Assembly: GCA_025451035.1 (NCBI GenBank) | Contig: JANWLE010000063.1 | Span: 26,836-90,835 of the forward strand | DNA from: Solirubrobacteraceae bacterium | GTDB taxonomy: Bacteria > Actinomycetota > Thermoleophilia > Solirubrobacterales > Solirubrobacteraceae | Length of the DNA stretch: 64,000 nt | Reading direction: 5' to 3' | Part shown: positions 7,947 to 16,691 of the stretch, one piece after another | Numbering within the stretch: position 1 is the stretch's first letter | Layout of the letters: each line of letters starts with the position of its first letter | Position numbers and translations under genes: made by a program | Notes under the pieces: generated by a model | Database searches by the model: none | The model's input: the letters and a program-made list of their open reading frames with translations, nothing else | What the model was told of the DNA's origin: nothing

Positions 7947-10154
7947 TCAGCCTTTGGGAGGGCCCGCCCCTGCGGTTTCGCCAGCCCCACTGCCCCCGCT
8001 GGGAGTGCTTTCTGGGGCTTGCCCGGAGGGGGCTTCGTGCGTGGGTTCAGGGGATTTTTCGTGGCTTGGATGATGGGTCTGTTCGCCCCCGGCTGGTTCC
8101 GGCGCTTCGGTAGCTTCTTTTTTTTCGGCGTGGCGTGCGTGATGTGGATGCTTGCCCTTTTTCGTTTCAGACTTTTCTTCCTGGCTGCTTTCCTGCGCGG
8201 CGGCGCCCGTGCTCGCGTATTTGCCGAAGAACGGCTGATACGAGATTGGTTCGGTTGGCGACGGGAACGACAGGCATTTTTCCCCTTCGGTAACCGCAGC
8301 CATGTAGTCATGCCAAATTTCGGCCGGCAGGTAGCCGCCCTGTTGCGGCTCGCCGTGCACGTCGGTCATCGAAACGCGCTTGTTCGGGTAACCCATCCAC
8401 ACTACCGTCGAATAGTTGGGGGTGTAGCCGTCTAGCCACGCGTCGATCAATTCGCTGGTCGTCCCCGTCTTGGCAGCCGTGGGACAGTTGATCGCCGAGC
8501 GGCCCGCGGTGCCCGACAGGACGTTTTCGTGAAGGATGCTGGTCTCCTCGGAGGTGATGCCGTCAGCCAGCACCTTCACGCGCTGCGGCTTGCCCCAACT
8601 GGAGTCCACTCGACCGCTGGGAAAAATGACCTTTGTGATCGCGATCGGCTTGTTGCGCCAGCCGCCGTCGGCGAGTGTCGCGTACACATCGGCCATTTCC
8701 AGCGGCGTCACGCCGAGGGTCAGTCCGCCTAGCGCCTCCGCGGGGTAGCTGCTCAGGTGGGTGGTTACGCCCAGCTTGTAGGCCATTTGGGTGATCGACT
8801 GCTCGCCGAGGTCCGCGGCGAGCTGCGCATAGACGGTGTTGTCTGAGGCGAGCGTCGCCTGGACGAGGTTTATCGACTTGTTCAGGGATGTTTTCTCGAA
8901 CGTTTCCACGGGCACATTCCACCCCGGGAGCTGCCCGACGGCGATCGTGTGCGAGACGTAGAAGGTGGAGTTCGGGTCGACGCCGCGTGAGAGCGCGTCG
9001 GCGAGGTCGATCGCCTTGAAAGTCGAGCCGGGCTGGCGGTGGCCGTCCGCCGCGAGGTTGTACTGAGACTGGTTGTAGTTCTCCGACTCGGCCATCGCCT
9101 CGATGTAGCCGTTGGCCGGGTTGATCGTCACGATCGCGGCCGCCGGATCTTCGGGCTGGTTGAGGATATTCGCGATCGCGTTGCGTGCCTTGCGCTGCAT
9201 GCTCAGATTGACCGTCGTGTAGACCTTCAACCCACCCTGCTCGACGGTCGCCTTGCCGTAGCGGTGAACGAGCTGTTCGCGCACGTATTCGAAAAAGAAA
9301 TCCTCGCGTCTCTGTGCGTAGTAGTCGCCGTGGTGGACCTCGAGCGGTGCATGCTCGGCTGTTGCTGCCTGGTCCTTGGTGATGTAGTGCAGTTCTGCCA
9401 TCTTTCCCAGCACCTCGTTACGACGGGCGCGTGCCGCGTCGGGATACAGGAAAGGGTTGTATTGCGAGGGCGCCTGCGGCAGGCCGGCGAGCAGGGCCGC
9501 CTGCTGCAAATTCAGCGCCGACGCGGGCTTGTTGAAGAAAATGCGGGAGGCCGCCTGCACGCCGATCGCGGTCTGACCGTTGACGGTGCCATAGGGGACA
9601 CTGTTGAGGTATTCGGTGAGGATCGAGCCCTTGCTGTGTTCTTTGTCGTACTCGAGCGCGAACTTGGCCTCCAAGATCTTCTGTTTGATCGACTTCGTGT
9701 CGCTGCCGAGGTAGAGGTTGCGCACGAGTTGCATCGTGATGGTCGATCCACCCTGTAGCGCTTGGCCGCGGGTCAGGTCCTTTACGGCCGACCGGAAGAC
9801 CGCGGTCAGATCGATACCGTCGTTTTTATAGAAGCGCTGATCCTCGATCGCGACAGTCGCCTCACGCAGGTCTGGGACCATCTGCGACCCCGTGATCGGC
9901 GTGCGCAGCTGGTCGGATTGGATGAAGCCGAGACGTTCACCGTCGGCGGCGAACACTTGCGAGACGGCGCCGCTGACGATCGGGTGAAGAGAGGCCAGGC
10001 TTGGCGCGGACTGCGTGATCGACAAGACGTACGCGACCACGCTGATGACGGCGATCACTCCCGCAGTCGTGACCACGCCGAGGGCGACGAAAAGGATTCG
10101 GGTCGGGCCACCGTGGCTGTGACGGCGCCGACGTTGTCTTGCCTGTCGGGACAT
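7947..10154 (-). CDS. Class A penicillin-binding protein (PBP1A type)
   Basis: A 735-residue bifunctional cell-wall synthase anchored by one N-terminal helix (about residues 20-48) after a short basic cytoplasmic segment. The GT51 glycosyltransferase domain shows AIEDQRFYKNDGID and GGSTITMQLVRNLYL. The transpeptidase domain shows the active-site serine GSTFKAID, the SDN motif (ASDNTVYAQ) and AAKTGTTSE. After about residue 640 the chain becomes a Pro/Glu/His/Gly-rich low-complexity tail of the kind found in actinobacterial PBPs. It is probably the first gene of a pbp-infA-thiL unit and is divergent from the PIG-V mannosyltransferase. Confidence 0.95.
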   Translation of the reverse strand: MSRQARQRRRRHSHGGPTRILFVALGVVTTAGVIAVISVVAYVLSITQSAPSLASLHPIVSGAVSQVFAADGERLGFIQSDQLRTPITGSQMVPDLREATVAIEDQRFYKNDGIDLTAVFRSAVKDLTRGQALQGGSTITMQLVRNLYLGSDTKSIKQKILEAKFALEYDKEHSKGSILTEYLNSVPYGTVNGQTAIGVQAASRIFFNKPASALNLQQAALLAGLPQAPSQYNPFLYPDAARARRNEVLGKMAELHYITKDQAATAEHAPLEVHHGDYYAQRREDFFFEYVREQLVHRYGKATVEQGGLKVYTTVNLSMQRKARNAIANILNQPEDPAAAIVTINPANGYIEAMAESENYNQSQYNLAADGHRQPGSTFKAIDLADALSRGVDPNSTFYVSHTIAVGQLPGWNVPVETFEKTSLNKSINLVQATLASDNTVYAQLAADLGEQSITQMAYKLGVTTHLSSYPAEALGGLTLGVTPLEMADVYATLADGGWRNKPIAITKVIFPSGRVDSSWGKPQRVKVLADGITSEETSILHENVLSGTAGRSAINCPTAAKTGTTSELIDAWLDGYTPNYSTVVWMGYPNKRVSMTDVHGEPQQGGYLPAEIWHDYMAAVTEGEKCLSFPSPTEPISYQPFFGKYASTGAAAQESSQEEKSETKKGKHPHHARHAEKKEATEAPEPAGGEQTHHPSHEKSPEPTHEAPSGQAPESTPSGGSGAGETAGAGPPKG

Positions 10155-10282
10155 CTAGCTAAGGGGAGCGCCGGTCAGGATGGCCTCGGAGCCGACTGCC
10201 CCGCGCGGATGAGGTTGATTCTCTCACAGTAGTAATCATTTGGCGTGGGCCGGCCGCCACCGGCCGATGCGTATTCCACCCG

Positions 10283-10305
10283 CTCAAGGTACTACCCGTC
10301 TTGAG
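10283..10305. repeat. Inverted repeat in the divergent pbp/PIG-V promoter region
   Basis: CTCAAG and CTTGAG flank 11 bases inside the 208-bp divergent gap. The dyad is placed where an operator could serve one or both promoters. A TATAAA lies about 25 bases further towards the PIG-V gene. It resembles, but with arms in the reverse order, the HAIR operator of HspR, so no regulator is assigned. Confidence 0.35.
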
Positions 10306-10362
10306 TGTGATTTCCTGCTCCAGGGTTCTATAAAGAGAAAAAGGGGATGGTGAGCGCACGAG

Positions 10363-11745
10363 ATGAACGCTGAAGGCACCCAGGCGCTGCTCGAGCCTGC
10401 GGCTGAGGCGATACCGGCGCGTCCCCTTCCCGTGCCGGAGCGTCCCTACCTTGAGCGGCTGCGCGCAGACAAGCTGCGGCTAGCGGCACTGCAGGACACC
10501 TTCAGGGCTTTCTGGGTATCGCGAGTGCTTGTGCTCGCCGCCGGCCTGGCCACAGTCCTGATGTTTGGCTCTGGGCCGACGCGGAGGGTGCTCAATCCTC
10601 CCGGTGTGCTGCGCGGGCTGGGCGGCATCGGGGACCTCTTGGCGGCGCCCGTGGCGCGTTGGGACTCGGCGTGGTATCTCGTCATAGCCCACTACGGGTA
10701 TCGCCCCGACCTGGGTGTTTTCACAGCGCCGCGGACAGCCTTCTTCCCGCTCTATCCACTCGGCCTGAGGGGTATCTCGGACCTGGGTGTGCCGCCGGTG
10801 CTCGCGGGAGTGCTGATATCGCTCGGCGCGCTTGCGGCTGCGCTCTACGGCGTGCACCGGTTGACGACGCTCGAGTTCGGCGGCGGAGCCGGGCGAGAGG
10901 CGGCCCGCCTGGCCGTGCTGCTGCTGGCGCTCTCGCCGATGGCGTTCTTCTTCTCGGCGGTGTACTCGGAGTCGCTGTATCTGGCGCTGTCGGTAGCCGT
11001 GTTCTGGTGCGCGCGCAATGGCCGCTGGACGCTGGCCTGCTTGACTGGCGCGCTGGCGACGACGACGCGTAGCGCAGGCGTGCTGCTCGCAGTCCCGATC
11101 CTCTACCTCTACCTGTACGGGCCGCGCGAGGATTGTGCCCCCACCCGGGTGCGCACAAGGTGGTGGCATCCACGCTACTGCCTGAGCGCGGACGTGGCAT
11201 GGCTGGCGCTGCTGCCGCTAGGGCTTGCCCTCTACATGGGCTACCTGGGCTTCTCCGGGGAGAGCCCTCTCGCCCCATTCCACGTGCAGGAAGTATGGGG
11301 GCGACATTTCGCCGGTCCCTTCGGCGGCGCCGTGGACGGTGCCCGCGCCGCCTTCGACGGGGTGCGCCAGCTTCTGTTCGCCCAGCACGGGCGCGTCTAT
11401 TTCGCCGAGACCGTCGGCGACCCGACCGTCGCGGCGTCGCACAACGTGGTGTCGGGGGCGTTCCTGCTCGCCGCGACCGTGATGCTCATAGGGGTCCTGC
11501 GGCGACTTCCACGCGCCTACGGCCTGTATGTGCTGGCTGCGCTGGCGCTACCGTTGTCTTATCCGGTGTCGGCGCAGCCGCTGATGTCGCTACCTCGCTT
11601 CGTGGTCGTCCTGTTCCCGCTGCCAATGTGGCTCGCGCTATGGCTGAGTGAGCATCCACGCCTGCGGCTGCCCACGCTGATGCTAAGCGCGTCGCTGATG
11701 ATGGTGTTCCTCGGTCAATTCGCAACCTGGCACTGGGTGGCGTAG
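10363..11745 (+). CDS. PIG-V family (GT76-like) mannosyltransferase
   Basis: A 460-residue polytopic membrane protein resembling the PIG-V/GPI mannosyltransferase family, which in bacteria transfers mannose from a polyprenyl-phosphate donor outside the membrane. The family's acceptor/catalytic loop appears as VARWDSAWYLVIAHYGY after the first helix, then the FPLYPL motif and AVYSESLYLALS before a helix. About ten hydrophobic segments are visible. The acceptor in this organism is unknown. It starts a plus-strand run with a HAD hydrolase 6 bases downstream, then a CPBP protease and an L,D-transpeptidase, suggesting a role in the cell surface. Confidence 0.8.
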   Translation: MNAEGTQALLEPAAEAIPARPLPVPERPYLERLRADKLRLAALQDTFRAFWVSRVLVLAAGLATVLMFGSGPTRRVLNPPGVLRGLGGIGDLLAAPVARWDSAWYLVIAHYGYRPDLGVFTAPRTAFFPLYPLGLRGISDLGVPPVLAGVLISLGALAAALYGVHRLTTLEFGGGAGREAARLAVLLLALSPMAFFFSAVYSESLYLALSVAVFWCARNGRWTLACLTGALATTTRSAGVLLAVPILYLYLYGPREDCAPTRVRTRWWHPRYCLSADVAWLALLPLGLALYMGYLGFSGESPLAPFHVQEVWGRHFAGPFGGAVDGARAAFDGVRQLLFAQHGRVYFAETVGDPTVAASHNVVSGAFLLAATVMLIGVLRRLPRAYGLYVLAALALPLSYPVSAQPLMSLPRFVVVLFPLPMWLALWLSEHPRLRLPTLMLSASLMMVFLGQFATWHWVA

Positions 11746-11751
11746 CGGGAC

Positions 11752-12429
11752 ATGCGCGCTGTCCTTTTGGACGGGCTCGGGACGCTACTCGAGCTACTCG
11801 CGCCCTGGCACTCGCTAGAGGAGCGTATGCTCGCCGCTGGGCTTGAGATATCCAGCGAGCAGGCGCGGCGAGCGTTCGCTGCCGAGATCGACTACTACCA
11901 GGACCACCACCTCGAGGGGACAGACGAGAACTCGCTCGCGGATCTACGCGCCCGCTGTGCCAGCGTGCTCCACGGCGCGCTGCCTGCGAGCTTGCGCGAC
12001 GCGCTCTCGTCGCAGGATGCACGTAGGCTGCTACTGGACTGCCTGCGTTTCAGTCCCTACCCGGAGGTCCCGGCCGCGCTTTTGCGGCTGCGCCTCCGCG
12101 GGCGCAGACTGATCGTCGTCAGCAACTGGGATATCTCGCTGCACGAGGTCGTGCGCAACGCTGGCCTCAGTGATCTCCTCGACGGCGTCGTGAGCTCGGC
12201 TGAGGTCGGCCAGGCCAAGCCCGCGGGCGCCGTCTTCAAGCGCGCACTCGCCCTGGCTGGCGTGACACCGGCACAAGCGGTGCATGTCGGCGACTCGCTC
12301 GTCAACGACGTTCAGGGGGCTCTCTCGGTGGGCGTGGCACCCATCCTGCTGTGCCGCTCGAGCGGCGCTCCACGGCAGGTGCCTGCGGGGGTGCCGGTGA
12401 TCAGCTCGCTCACGCAGCTAGACGCCTGA
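11752..12429 (+). CDS. HAD-superfamily hydrolase (subfamily IA)
   Basis: A 225-residue haloacid-dehalogenase-like hydrolase. Motif I reads LLDGLGTLLE: the nucleophile Asp is present, but the usual second Asp (general acid, D-x-D) is Leu, as in DxYGT/DxLGT subgroups of this family. Motif II is IVVSNWD, motif III Lys is in GQAKPAGAVFKR, and motif IV is VGDSLVNDVQGA. A helical cap lies between motifs I and II. Substrate not predictable; sugar-phosphate or small organophosphate is usual. It begins 6 bases after the PIG-V gene and precedes the CPBP gene by 13 bases, so it is probably co-transcribed. Confidence 0.85.
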   Translation: MRAVLLDGLGTLLELLAPWHSLEERMLAAGLEISSEQARRAFAAEIDYYQDHHLEGTDENSLADLRARCASVLHGALPASLRDALSSQDARRLLLDCLRFSPYPEVPAALLRLRLRGRRLIVVSNWDISLHEVVRNAGLSDLLDGVVSSAEVGQAKPAGAVFKRALALAGVTPAQAVHVGDSLVNDVQGALSVGVAPILLCRSSGAPRQVPAGVPVISSLTQLDA

Positions 12430-12442
12430 GTAAGCTCGAAAC

Positions 12443-13306
12443 GTGGAGCTCGCACCGACATCCCCCGCGCCACCCGCGCTGGCCGGCAATGATTGGCCCG
12501 CGTGGACGGCTCCGGTGGCGCTGGTCGCGGCGTTCGTGTTGAGCGCCGTCGGTGCGGCGGCGGTCGACATTCCCGCCGCGATCCTCGGCGCGAACATCAC
12601 CACCTCGAAACTTCCGCCGGGCCTGGTGTTGGCGGACACGGTCGTGCAGGATCTCGCGTTCGTCGCCGCTGCCGTGCTGTGCGCGCGGTTCGGAGCGCGT
12701 GCCGTACACGCCTGGCAATTCGGGCTGCGGCCCACGCGGCTCAGTTGGCGGCGGGCAGCGCTCGCGGTGCCGGGAGTGTACGTGGCCTTCCTCCTGTTCG
12801 CCCTCGTCTGGTCGGCGGCGGTGGGCTCCTCGACCGAGCAGAACCTGCTGGAAGACCTCGGCACCAACGAAACGACGCTGCTGCTGATCATGAGCGCCCT
12901 CTTGACAACGGTGATCGCGCCCATCTGCGAGGAGCTGCTGTTTCGCGGCTACATCTTCGCGGCGCTGTCCAAATGGAAGGGCTGGCTGGTGGGGGCGGTG
13001 CTGACGGGCGTGCTGTTCGGAGCAGTCCACGCGACCTCCTCGCCCGCGGTGGACCTGGTGCCGCTAGCCGTGCTCGGCTTCTTGCTATGCGTCCTCTACC
13101 GCCAGACCGGCTCGCTGTACCCGTGCATAGCTGCGCATGCCCTCAACAACTCGATCGCCTTCGGGGTGATGGAGCACTGGGATTGGCAGCTAGCGGTGCT
13201 TATCCTCGCCGCCCTATCGACGATCGCCTCGCTTGCCGTCTTGCTGGCGAGAGTCGGAGTGATATCGGTGGTGTCTACGGAGGAGATCATCCCCTCGGGC
13301 TCTTAA
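12443..13306 (+). CDS. CPBP-family intramembrane glutamic protease
   Basis: A 287-residue membrane protease of the CPBP (Abi/Rce1-like) family. About eight hydrophobic helices are present. The catalytic signature is complete: EELLFRGYIF (EExxxR), FGAVHATSS with the second-motif His, and AAHALNNSIAF (HxxxN). Members process membrane substrates or mature peptides; the substrate here is unknown. Translation starts at GTG 12443, 13 bases after the HAD gene. The L,D-transpeptidase frame opens 10 bases after its stop. Confidence 0.88.
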   Translation: MELAPTSPAPPALAGNDWPAWTAPVALVAAFVLSAVGAAAVDIPAAILGANITTSKLPPGLVLADTVVQDLAFVAAAVLCARFGARAVHAWQFGLRPTRLSWRRAALAVPGVYVAFLLFALVWSAAVGSSTEQNLLEDLGTNETTLLLIMSALLTTVIAPICEELLFRGYIFAALSKWKGWLVGAVLTGVLFGAVHATSSPAVDLVPLAVLGFLLCVLYRQTGSLYPCIAAHALNNSIAFGVMEHWDWQLAVLILAALSTIASLAVLLARVGVISVVSTEEIIPSGS

Positions 13307-13316
13307 GATCACTCCC

Positions 13317-14234
13317 GTGGTAGCCCAAGCACCCCCAGCTCCCCCCGCTCCCACGGTCCAGCTCCCCCCGCCGAGCGCGGCGATGGCCGTGCGCCAGACG
13401 CACGGCCGCCACCCCTACGCAGTCGTGGGAGAGCGTGTCCTGATCATCGGCAGCGTGTCCACGTACGCCCCGGGGCAGAGAATGCTCGTGACCTTCTACC
13501 AGGATGGGCACAGGGTCTTCGCGCGGAGCGTGCCGCTCGCCGCGGCGCACGGCGGCGGTCGCTTTCGCGCCGGCTACAGCAGCCGACGATCGGGCTTGCT
13601 CGAGGTGAAGGCCGAACACACAGCCACAGCCCAGTTGCCGGCCTTTGCCGCCCAACCGTTGAAGCTGCGCTTCTTTGGCGCGAACCTCAGCGAGGGTGCG
13701 CATGGCCCGGCGGTGTGGGCGCTGCAGTATGGACTGGCGGCACTGCATTACGAGGTGCCCTTCAGCGGCTACTACGACGAAGCGACCGTGCGGGCGGTGA
13801 TCGCCTACCGCAAGGTCACAGGCCAAGCCCGCGTCGGCTCGACGAGCTCACGCATCTTCGGCATGCTGCAGCGCCGCGCGGGCGGCTTTCGCGTCCGCTA
13901 TCCGGGTGACGGCAACCACGTCGAGGCGGACTTGGCCAAGCAGGTGCTGGTGGAGGTGGAACCGCACGGGAAGGTCAGGCGCGTCTACACGATGAGCTCT
14001 GGTAAGCCGTCCACGCCGACTGTCCTCGGCCGCTTCAGGGTGTATGAAAAGACGTCGGGCACGAACGCCGAGGGCATGGTCGACTCCAACTATTTTCTTC
14101 GCGGCTACGCCATTCACGGCTACGCCGAAGTGCCGACATATGCGGCAAGCCACGGCTGTTTGCGCATCCCGATCCCAGACGCGCCGACGGTGTACGCGTG
14201 GGTAAAGGTCGGCTATGCGGTGGACGTCTACTAG
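13317..14234 (+). CDS. YkuD-type L,D-transpeptidase with peptidoglycan-binding domain
   Basis: A 305-residue wall enzyme that would form 3-3 cross-links or attach proteins to peptidoglycan. A beta-rich N-terminal region (20-130) is followed by a PG_binding_1-type repeat (EGAHGPAVWALQYGLAALHY) and a C-terminal YkuD domain with the catalytic motif IHGY...ASHGCLRIP (His, Ser, active-site Cys). The only start is GTG 13317; an in-frame TGA lies 55 bases upstream with no start between. The chain begins with a Pro-rich stretch and no hydrophobic signal peptide, which is odd for an enzyme acting outside the cell. It overlaps the convergent small membrane gene by 4 bases. Confidence 0.9.
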   Translation: MVAQAPPAPPAPTVQLPPPSAAMAVRQTHGRHPYAVVGERVLIIGSVSTYAPGQRMLVTFYQDGHRVFARSVPLAAAHGGGRFRAGYSSRRSGLLEVKAEHTATAQLPAFAAQPLKLRFFGANLSEGAHGPAVWALQYGLAALHYEVPFSGYYDEATVRAVIAYRKVTGQARVGSTSSRIFGMLQRRAGGFRVRYPGDGNHVEADLAKQVLVEVEPHGKVRRVYTMSSGKPSTPTVLGRFRVYEKTSGTNAEGMVDSNYFLRGYAIHGYAEVPTYAASHGCLRIPIPDAPTVYAWVKVGYAVDVY

Positions 14235-14578
14235 GTCTTGATGCTCAGCACGCGGGCGAGGAAGCCGAGCCCGAAGCCGTAGATCAGCAGCGCCAGCAGC
14301 GTGTCTGCGCCACGGATGATCCACTGGTTGGTGGTGCCCGAGGTGAAACCAGAGAACGGTGAAGTGAGTCGGCTCGACGCTTCGTCGATCGTCTTGTGCA
14401 AGGTGCTCTCGCGTTTCGCTGCCGGTACTTCGGTGCTCGCGTTCGGCGTCCCGCTGGCCAGTTCCTGCTGCTGTCCCTGGGAAGCGCTGCTGGTCTGACC
14501 CACGACGAAGATCACAAAAGAAGCGATCACGATCAGGCAGATCACGCGTGAGGTGATGCGGAGGACATGGGAGATCAT
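14231..14578 (-). CDS. Small two-helix membrane protein, unknown
   Basis: I do not recognise this 115-residue protein. It has an N-terminal hydrophobic helix (ICLIVIASFVIFVVG), a polar Gln/Ser/Thr-rich middle of about 60 residues, and a second helix near the C-terminus (TLLALLIYGFGLGFLARVL). The form suggests a small envelope protein with an extracytoplasmic middle. It stands alone, convergent with the L,D-transpeptidase and divergent from pyrE with a 110-base gap. Confidence 0.6.
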   Translation of the reverse strand: MISHVLRITSRVICLIVIASFVIFVVGQTSSASQGQQQELASGTPNASTEVPAAKRESTLHKTIDEASSRLTSPFSGFTSGTTNQWIIRGADTLLALLIYGFGLGFLARVLSIKT

Positions 14579-14688
14579 CGGTCGATCACAAATCTAGATC
14601 GGACCGAAACCGCCGGTAGATTAGAGGTGCGTGTATGGGACGTGGACATATGTAGGAAGCGTGGCGAGATCGAGTAATTTCGTTGCCC

Positions 14689-15294
14689 ATGAGTGACCCT
14701 TCGCTGTCGTTCCAAACAGCCCTACCCAAGTCGTCCAGCGCGGTCCTCGAGCGTGCCCGCTCGGTGCTGGTGGAGCAGCTTCGCGAACATGCGCTGGTGC
14801 TCGGCGAGGTTACGCTCACCAGCGGCGCCAAAGCCTCCTACTACGTCGACGCCAAGCGAGCGATCCTCAGGCCGGAGGGGTTTGCCGCGCTCGGCGAGCT
14901 CGTCGCCGCGCAGGCGCTGGCATGGGGCGCCAGTGCGGTCGGCGGGATGACGATGGGAGCAGACCCGGTCGCGTGCGCGGCGCTGGCCGGCGGTGCGCAG
15001 GTGAAGGTCTTCTTTGTGCGCAAGGAGGTCAAGCCGCACGGCTTGAGCAGACGCATCGAGGGACCGGTGCTGAGCGAGAACGACCGCTGCCTGGTTGTCG
15101 AGGACGTCGTCACCACGGGCGGCTCGACGATTGACGCGATCGCTGCGCTGAAGGAGGCTGGGCATGAGATCTGCGGGGTGTTGAGCGTGCTCGACCGTCT
15201 TGCGGGCGCCGCGAACTCGATCGAAGCGGCGGCAGGCGCACCGTATCTGGCGCTGAGCACGATCGACGACGTCTACCCGGATCGCCCCGTTTGA
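14689..15294 (+). CDS. pyrE: Orotate phosphoribosyltransferase
   Basis: PyrE joins orotate and PRPP to form OMP in pyrimidine synthesis. The type I PRTase fold is clear: LTSGAKASYYVDAKRAI in the N-terminal hood, GGMTMGADPVACA, FFVRKEVKPHG in the flexible catalytic loop, and the PRPP-binding motif CLVVEDVVTTGGST. Length (201 residues) is normal. ATG 14689 is preferred to the in-frame TTG two codons upstream. Its TGA overlaps the TTG start of the following acetyltransferase (TTGA), so the two are coupled. Confidence 0.95.
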   Translation: MSDPSLSFQTALPKSSSAVLERARSVLVEQLREHALVLGEVTLTSGAKASYYVDAKRAILRPEGFAALGELVAAQALAWGASAVGGMTMGADPVACAALAGGAQVKVFFVRKEVKPHGLSRRIEGPVLSENDRCLVVEDVVTTGGSTIDAIAALKEAGHEICGVLSVLDRLAGAANSIEAAAGAPYLALSTIDDVYPDRPV

Positions 15295-15791
15295 GCGCTC
15301 GTATATCCGAGGTCTCGGTGCGCGACGCGCGCGAGCAGGACATCCCCGTGTTGCTCGAGATGTTGACCGAGTTCGCCGCCTACGAGCACCTCAGCGCCGA
15401 GCTACACGCGACAGCCGAAGGGCTCAGGCGTGGCCTGTTCGGCGAGGACGCGACAGCCGCGGCATTGATCGCCGAACGGGAAGACCAGGTAGCTGGCTAT
15501 GCGATCTACTTCGCGACGTTCTCGACGTTTCTAGCCAGCAGCGCCGTCTGGCTCGAGGATCTGTATGTTCGCCCCGCCCATCGGCGGCACGGCGTTGGCC
15601 GCGGTCTGCTGGCTGCGGTCGCTGCGCAGCTCAGCCAGGGCGACGGCGGGCGACTCGAGTTCTCGGCGCTGGACTGGAACGGGCCCGCGCTCGCGTTCTA
15701 CCGGGGGCTCGGCGCCGCGCCGCTGCGCGAGTGGGTGATCCATCGCGTGCAGGGCCAGGCGCTGAGCGATCTCGCTGCGAGCCCTCGGTAG
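15291..15791 (+). CDS. GNAT-family N-acetyltransferase
   Basis: A 166-residue acetyl-CoA-dependent acetyltransferase. The motif A region VWLEDLYVRPAHRRHGVGRGLLAAV contains the R/QxxGxG/A pyrophosphate-binding loop (RRHGVG), and the C-terminal part has WNGPALAFYRGLGA. The FEDLYV/WLEDLYV pattern and length resemble diamine (spermidine/thialysine) acetyltransferases, but substrate is uncertain. It starts with TTG overlapping the pyrE stop and lies 13 bases before tRNA-Arg. Confidence 0.88.
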   Translation: MSARISEVSVRDAREQDIPVLLEMLTEFAAYEHLSAELHATAEGLRRGLFGEDATAAALIAEREDQVAGYAIYFATFSTFLASSAVWLEDLYVRPAHRRHGVGRGLLAAVAAQLSQGDGGRLEFSALDWNGPALAFYRGLGAAPLREWVIHRVQGQALSDLAASPR

Positions 15792-15804
15792 CCTTCGTCG
15801 CCTA

Positions 15805-15876
15805 GCCCTCGTAGTCCAATGGATAAGACGGCCGCCTCCTAAGCGGCAAATCCAGGTTCGACTCCTGGCGGGGGCA
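15805..15876 (+). tRNA. tRNA-Arg (anticodon CCT)
   Basis: A full cloverleaf can be drawn: acceptor GCCCTCG with CGGGGGC and discriminator A, anticodon stem GCCGC/GCGGC with loop CTCCTAA (anticodon CCT), and T-arm CCAGG-TTCGACT-CCTGG. It reads AGG codons. The 3' CCA is not encoded. Confidence 0.96.
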
Positions 15877-16039
15877 TCGGCCGGCCGTGAAGCCAGTTGC
15901 GCTATTTGTGGCGTCTACCGCCCGTGCGAGCGGGACAGGATAGGGTCGACACCCGGCCTGGCCAATGCCTCCAAACGCGGCGCTAACACGCGGCAATCTC
16001 CCCAGGCCACGCTGGGCTCGAGTCCTGCCAGTGCGCCGC

Positions 16040-16681
16040 TCAGGCGTCCTGCTGACCCTGCTCCTGCGCCTCGTCCTCATACAGTGACTCCCGCGCCAGC
16101 TCCTGGCCTTTACCTGACCACAGCTTGATCTCGAGCAGATCGCCGCGGTAGTCATCGGGTGCGATCAGCGTGAAGCGTTCGTCGAAGAGCTCGCATTGAT
16201 CCACGGTCAGGTCCCCTAGCTCGGCGGTGGCGATCCTGCCACCGGGAAGGAGCGGCCTACCCCACACGAGCGTCATAGCAGCGAGTGCTCCCCCCGCCCC
16301 CCGCCAGCTGCCGATCACCTCGTCGCAGACATCCAGGCGCCACTGCGGGTTGCGCTCGGCCGTCTGCTCGGTGAAATCCACCTTCGTGGTGAAGCCGCTC
16401 GGCTCCGATCCGTCGCGCGCGGGAATGAAGCGCACGTAGCCGAACAACTCGTACCCGTCGGCGGTGATCGCCGTGGCCGGCACATAGGCATGTCCATGCC
16501 AGCTGCGCTCCGGGTAGAAGACGATTTCGCCCACCTCGCCGATGTCCACCCCGTCGGTGTTCAAGGTCTCACAAGCCGCCAAGAGCTCGCTGCGCAGACG
16601 CTCCTGCCAGCGCCCGTAAGGGACACCTTCCTGAGATGGCTCGGCCGCGAAGCGCGGCACCACGCGTGCTTGTGGCGGCAC
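16040..16681 (-). CDS. Conserved hypothetical soluble protein
   Basis: I do not recognise the family. The ORF track extends this frame through dtd to 16900, but that part is an out-of-frame shadow. A GTG at 16681, 10 bases after the dtd stop, gives a 213-residue acidic protein. It has alternating polar/aromatic stretches (EIVFYPERSWHGHAYVP, LFGYVRFIPA) suggestive of a beta-rich fold, and a Gln/Glu-rich end. No signal peptide or membrane segment. It is the last gene of the TlpA-galT-AEC-dtd unit. Confidence 0.65.
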   Translation of the reverse strand: MPPQARVVPRFAAEPSQEGVPYGRWQERLRSELLAACETLNTDGVDIGEVGEIVFYPERSWHGHAYVPATAITADGYELFGYVRFIPARDGSEPSGFTTKVDFTEQTAERNPQWRLDVCDEVIGSWRGAGGALAAMTLVWGRPLLPGGRIATAELGDLTVDQCELFDERFTLIAPDDYRGDLLEIKLWSGKGQELARESLYEDEAQEQGQQDA

Positions 16682-16691
16682 AGAGTTGAGC

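Noticed and set aside
10283-10305. HspR-type HAIR operator
   Set aside because: The arms CTCAAG and CTTGAG are in the reverse order to HAIR (CTTGAGT-N7-ACTCAAG) and the spacing is 11.
15802-16155. 117-residue minus-strand ORF ending LPLRRRPSYPLDYEG
   Set aside because: This is the well-known false translation of the reverse strand of a tRNA-Arg gene.
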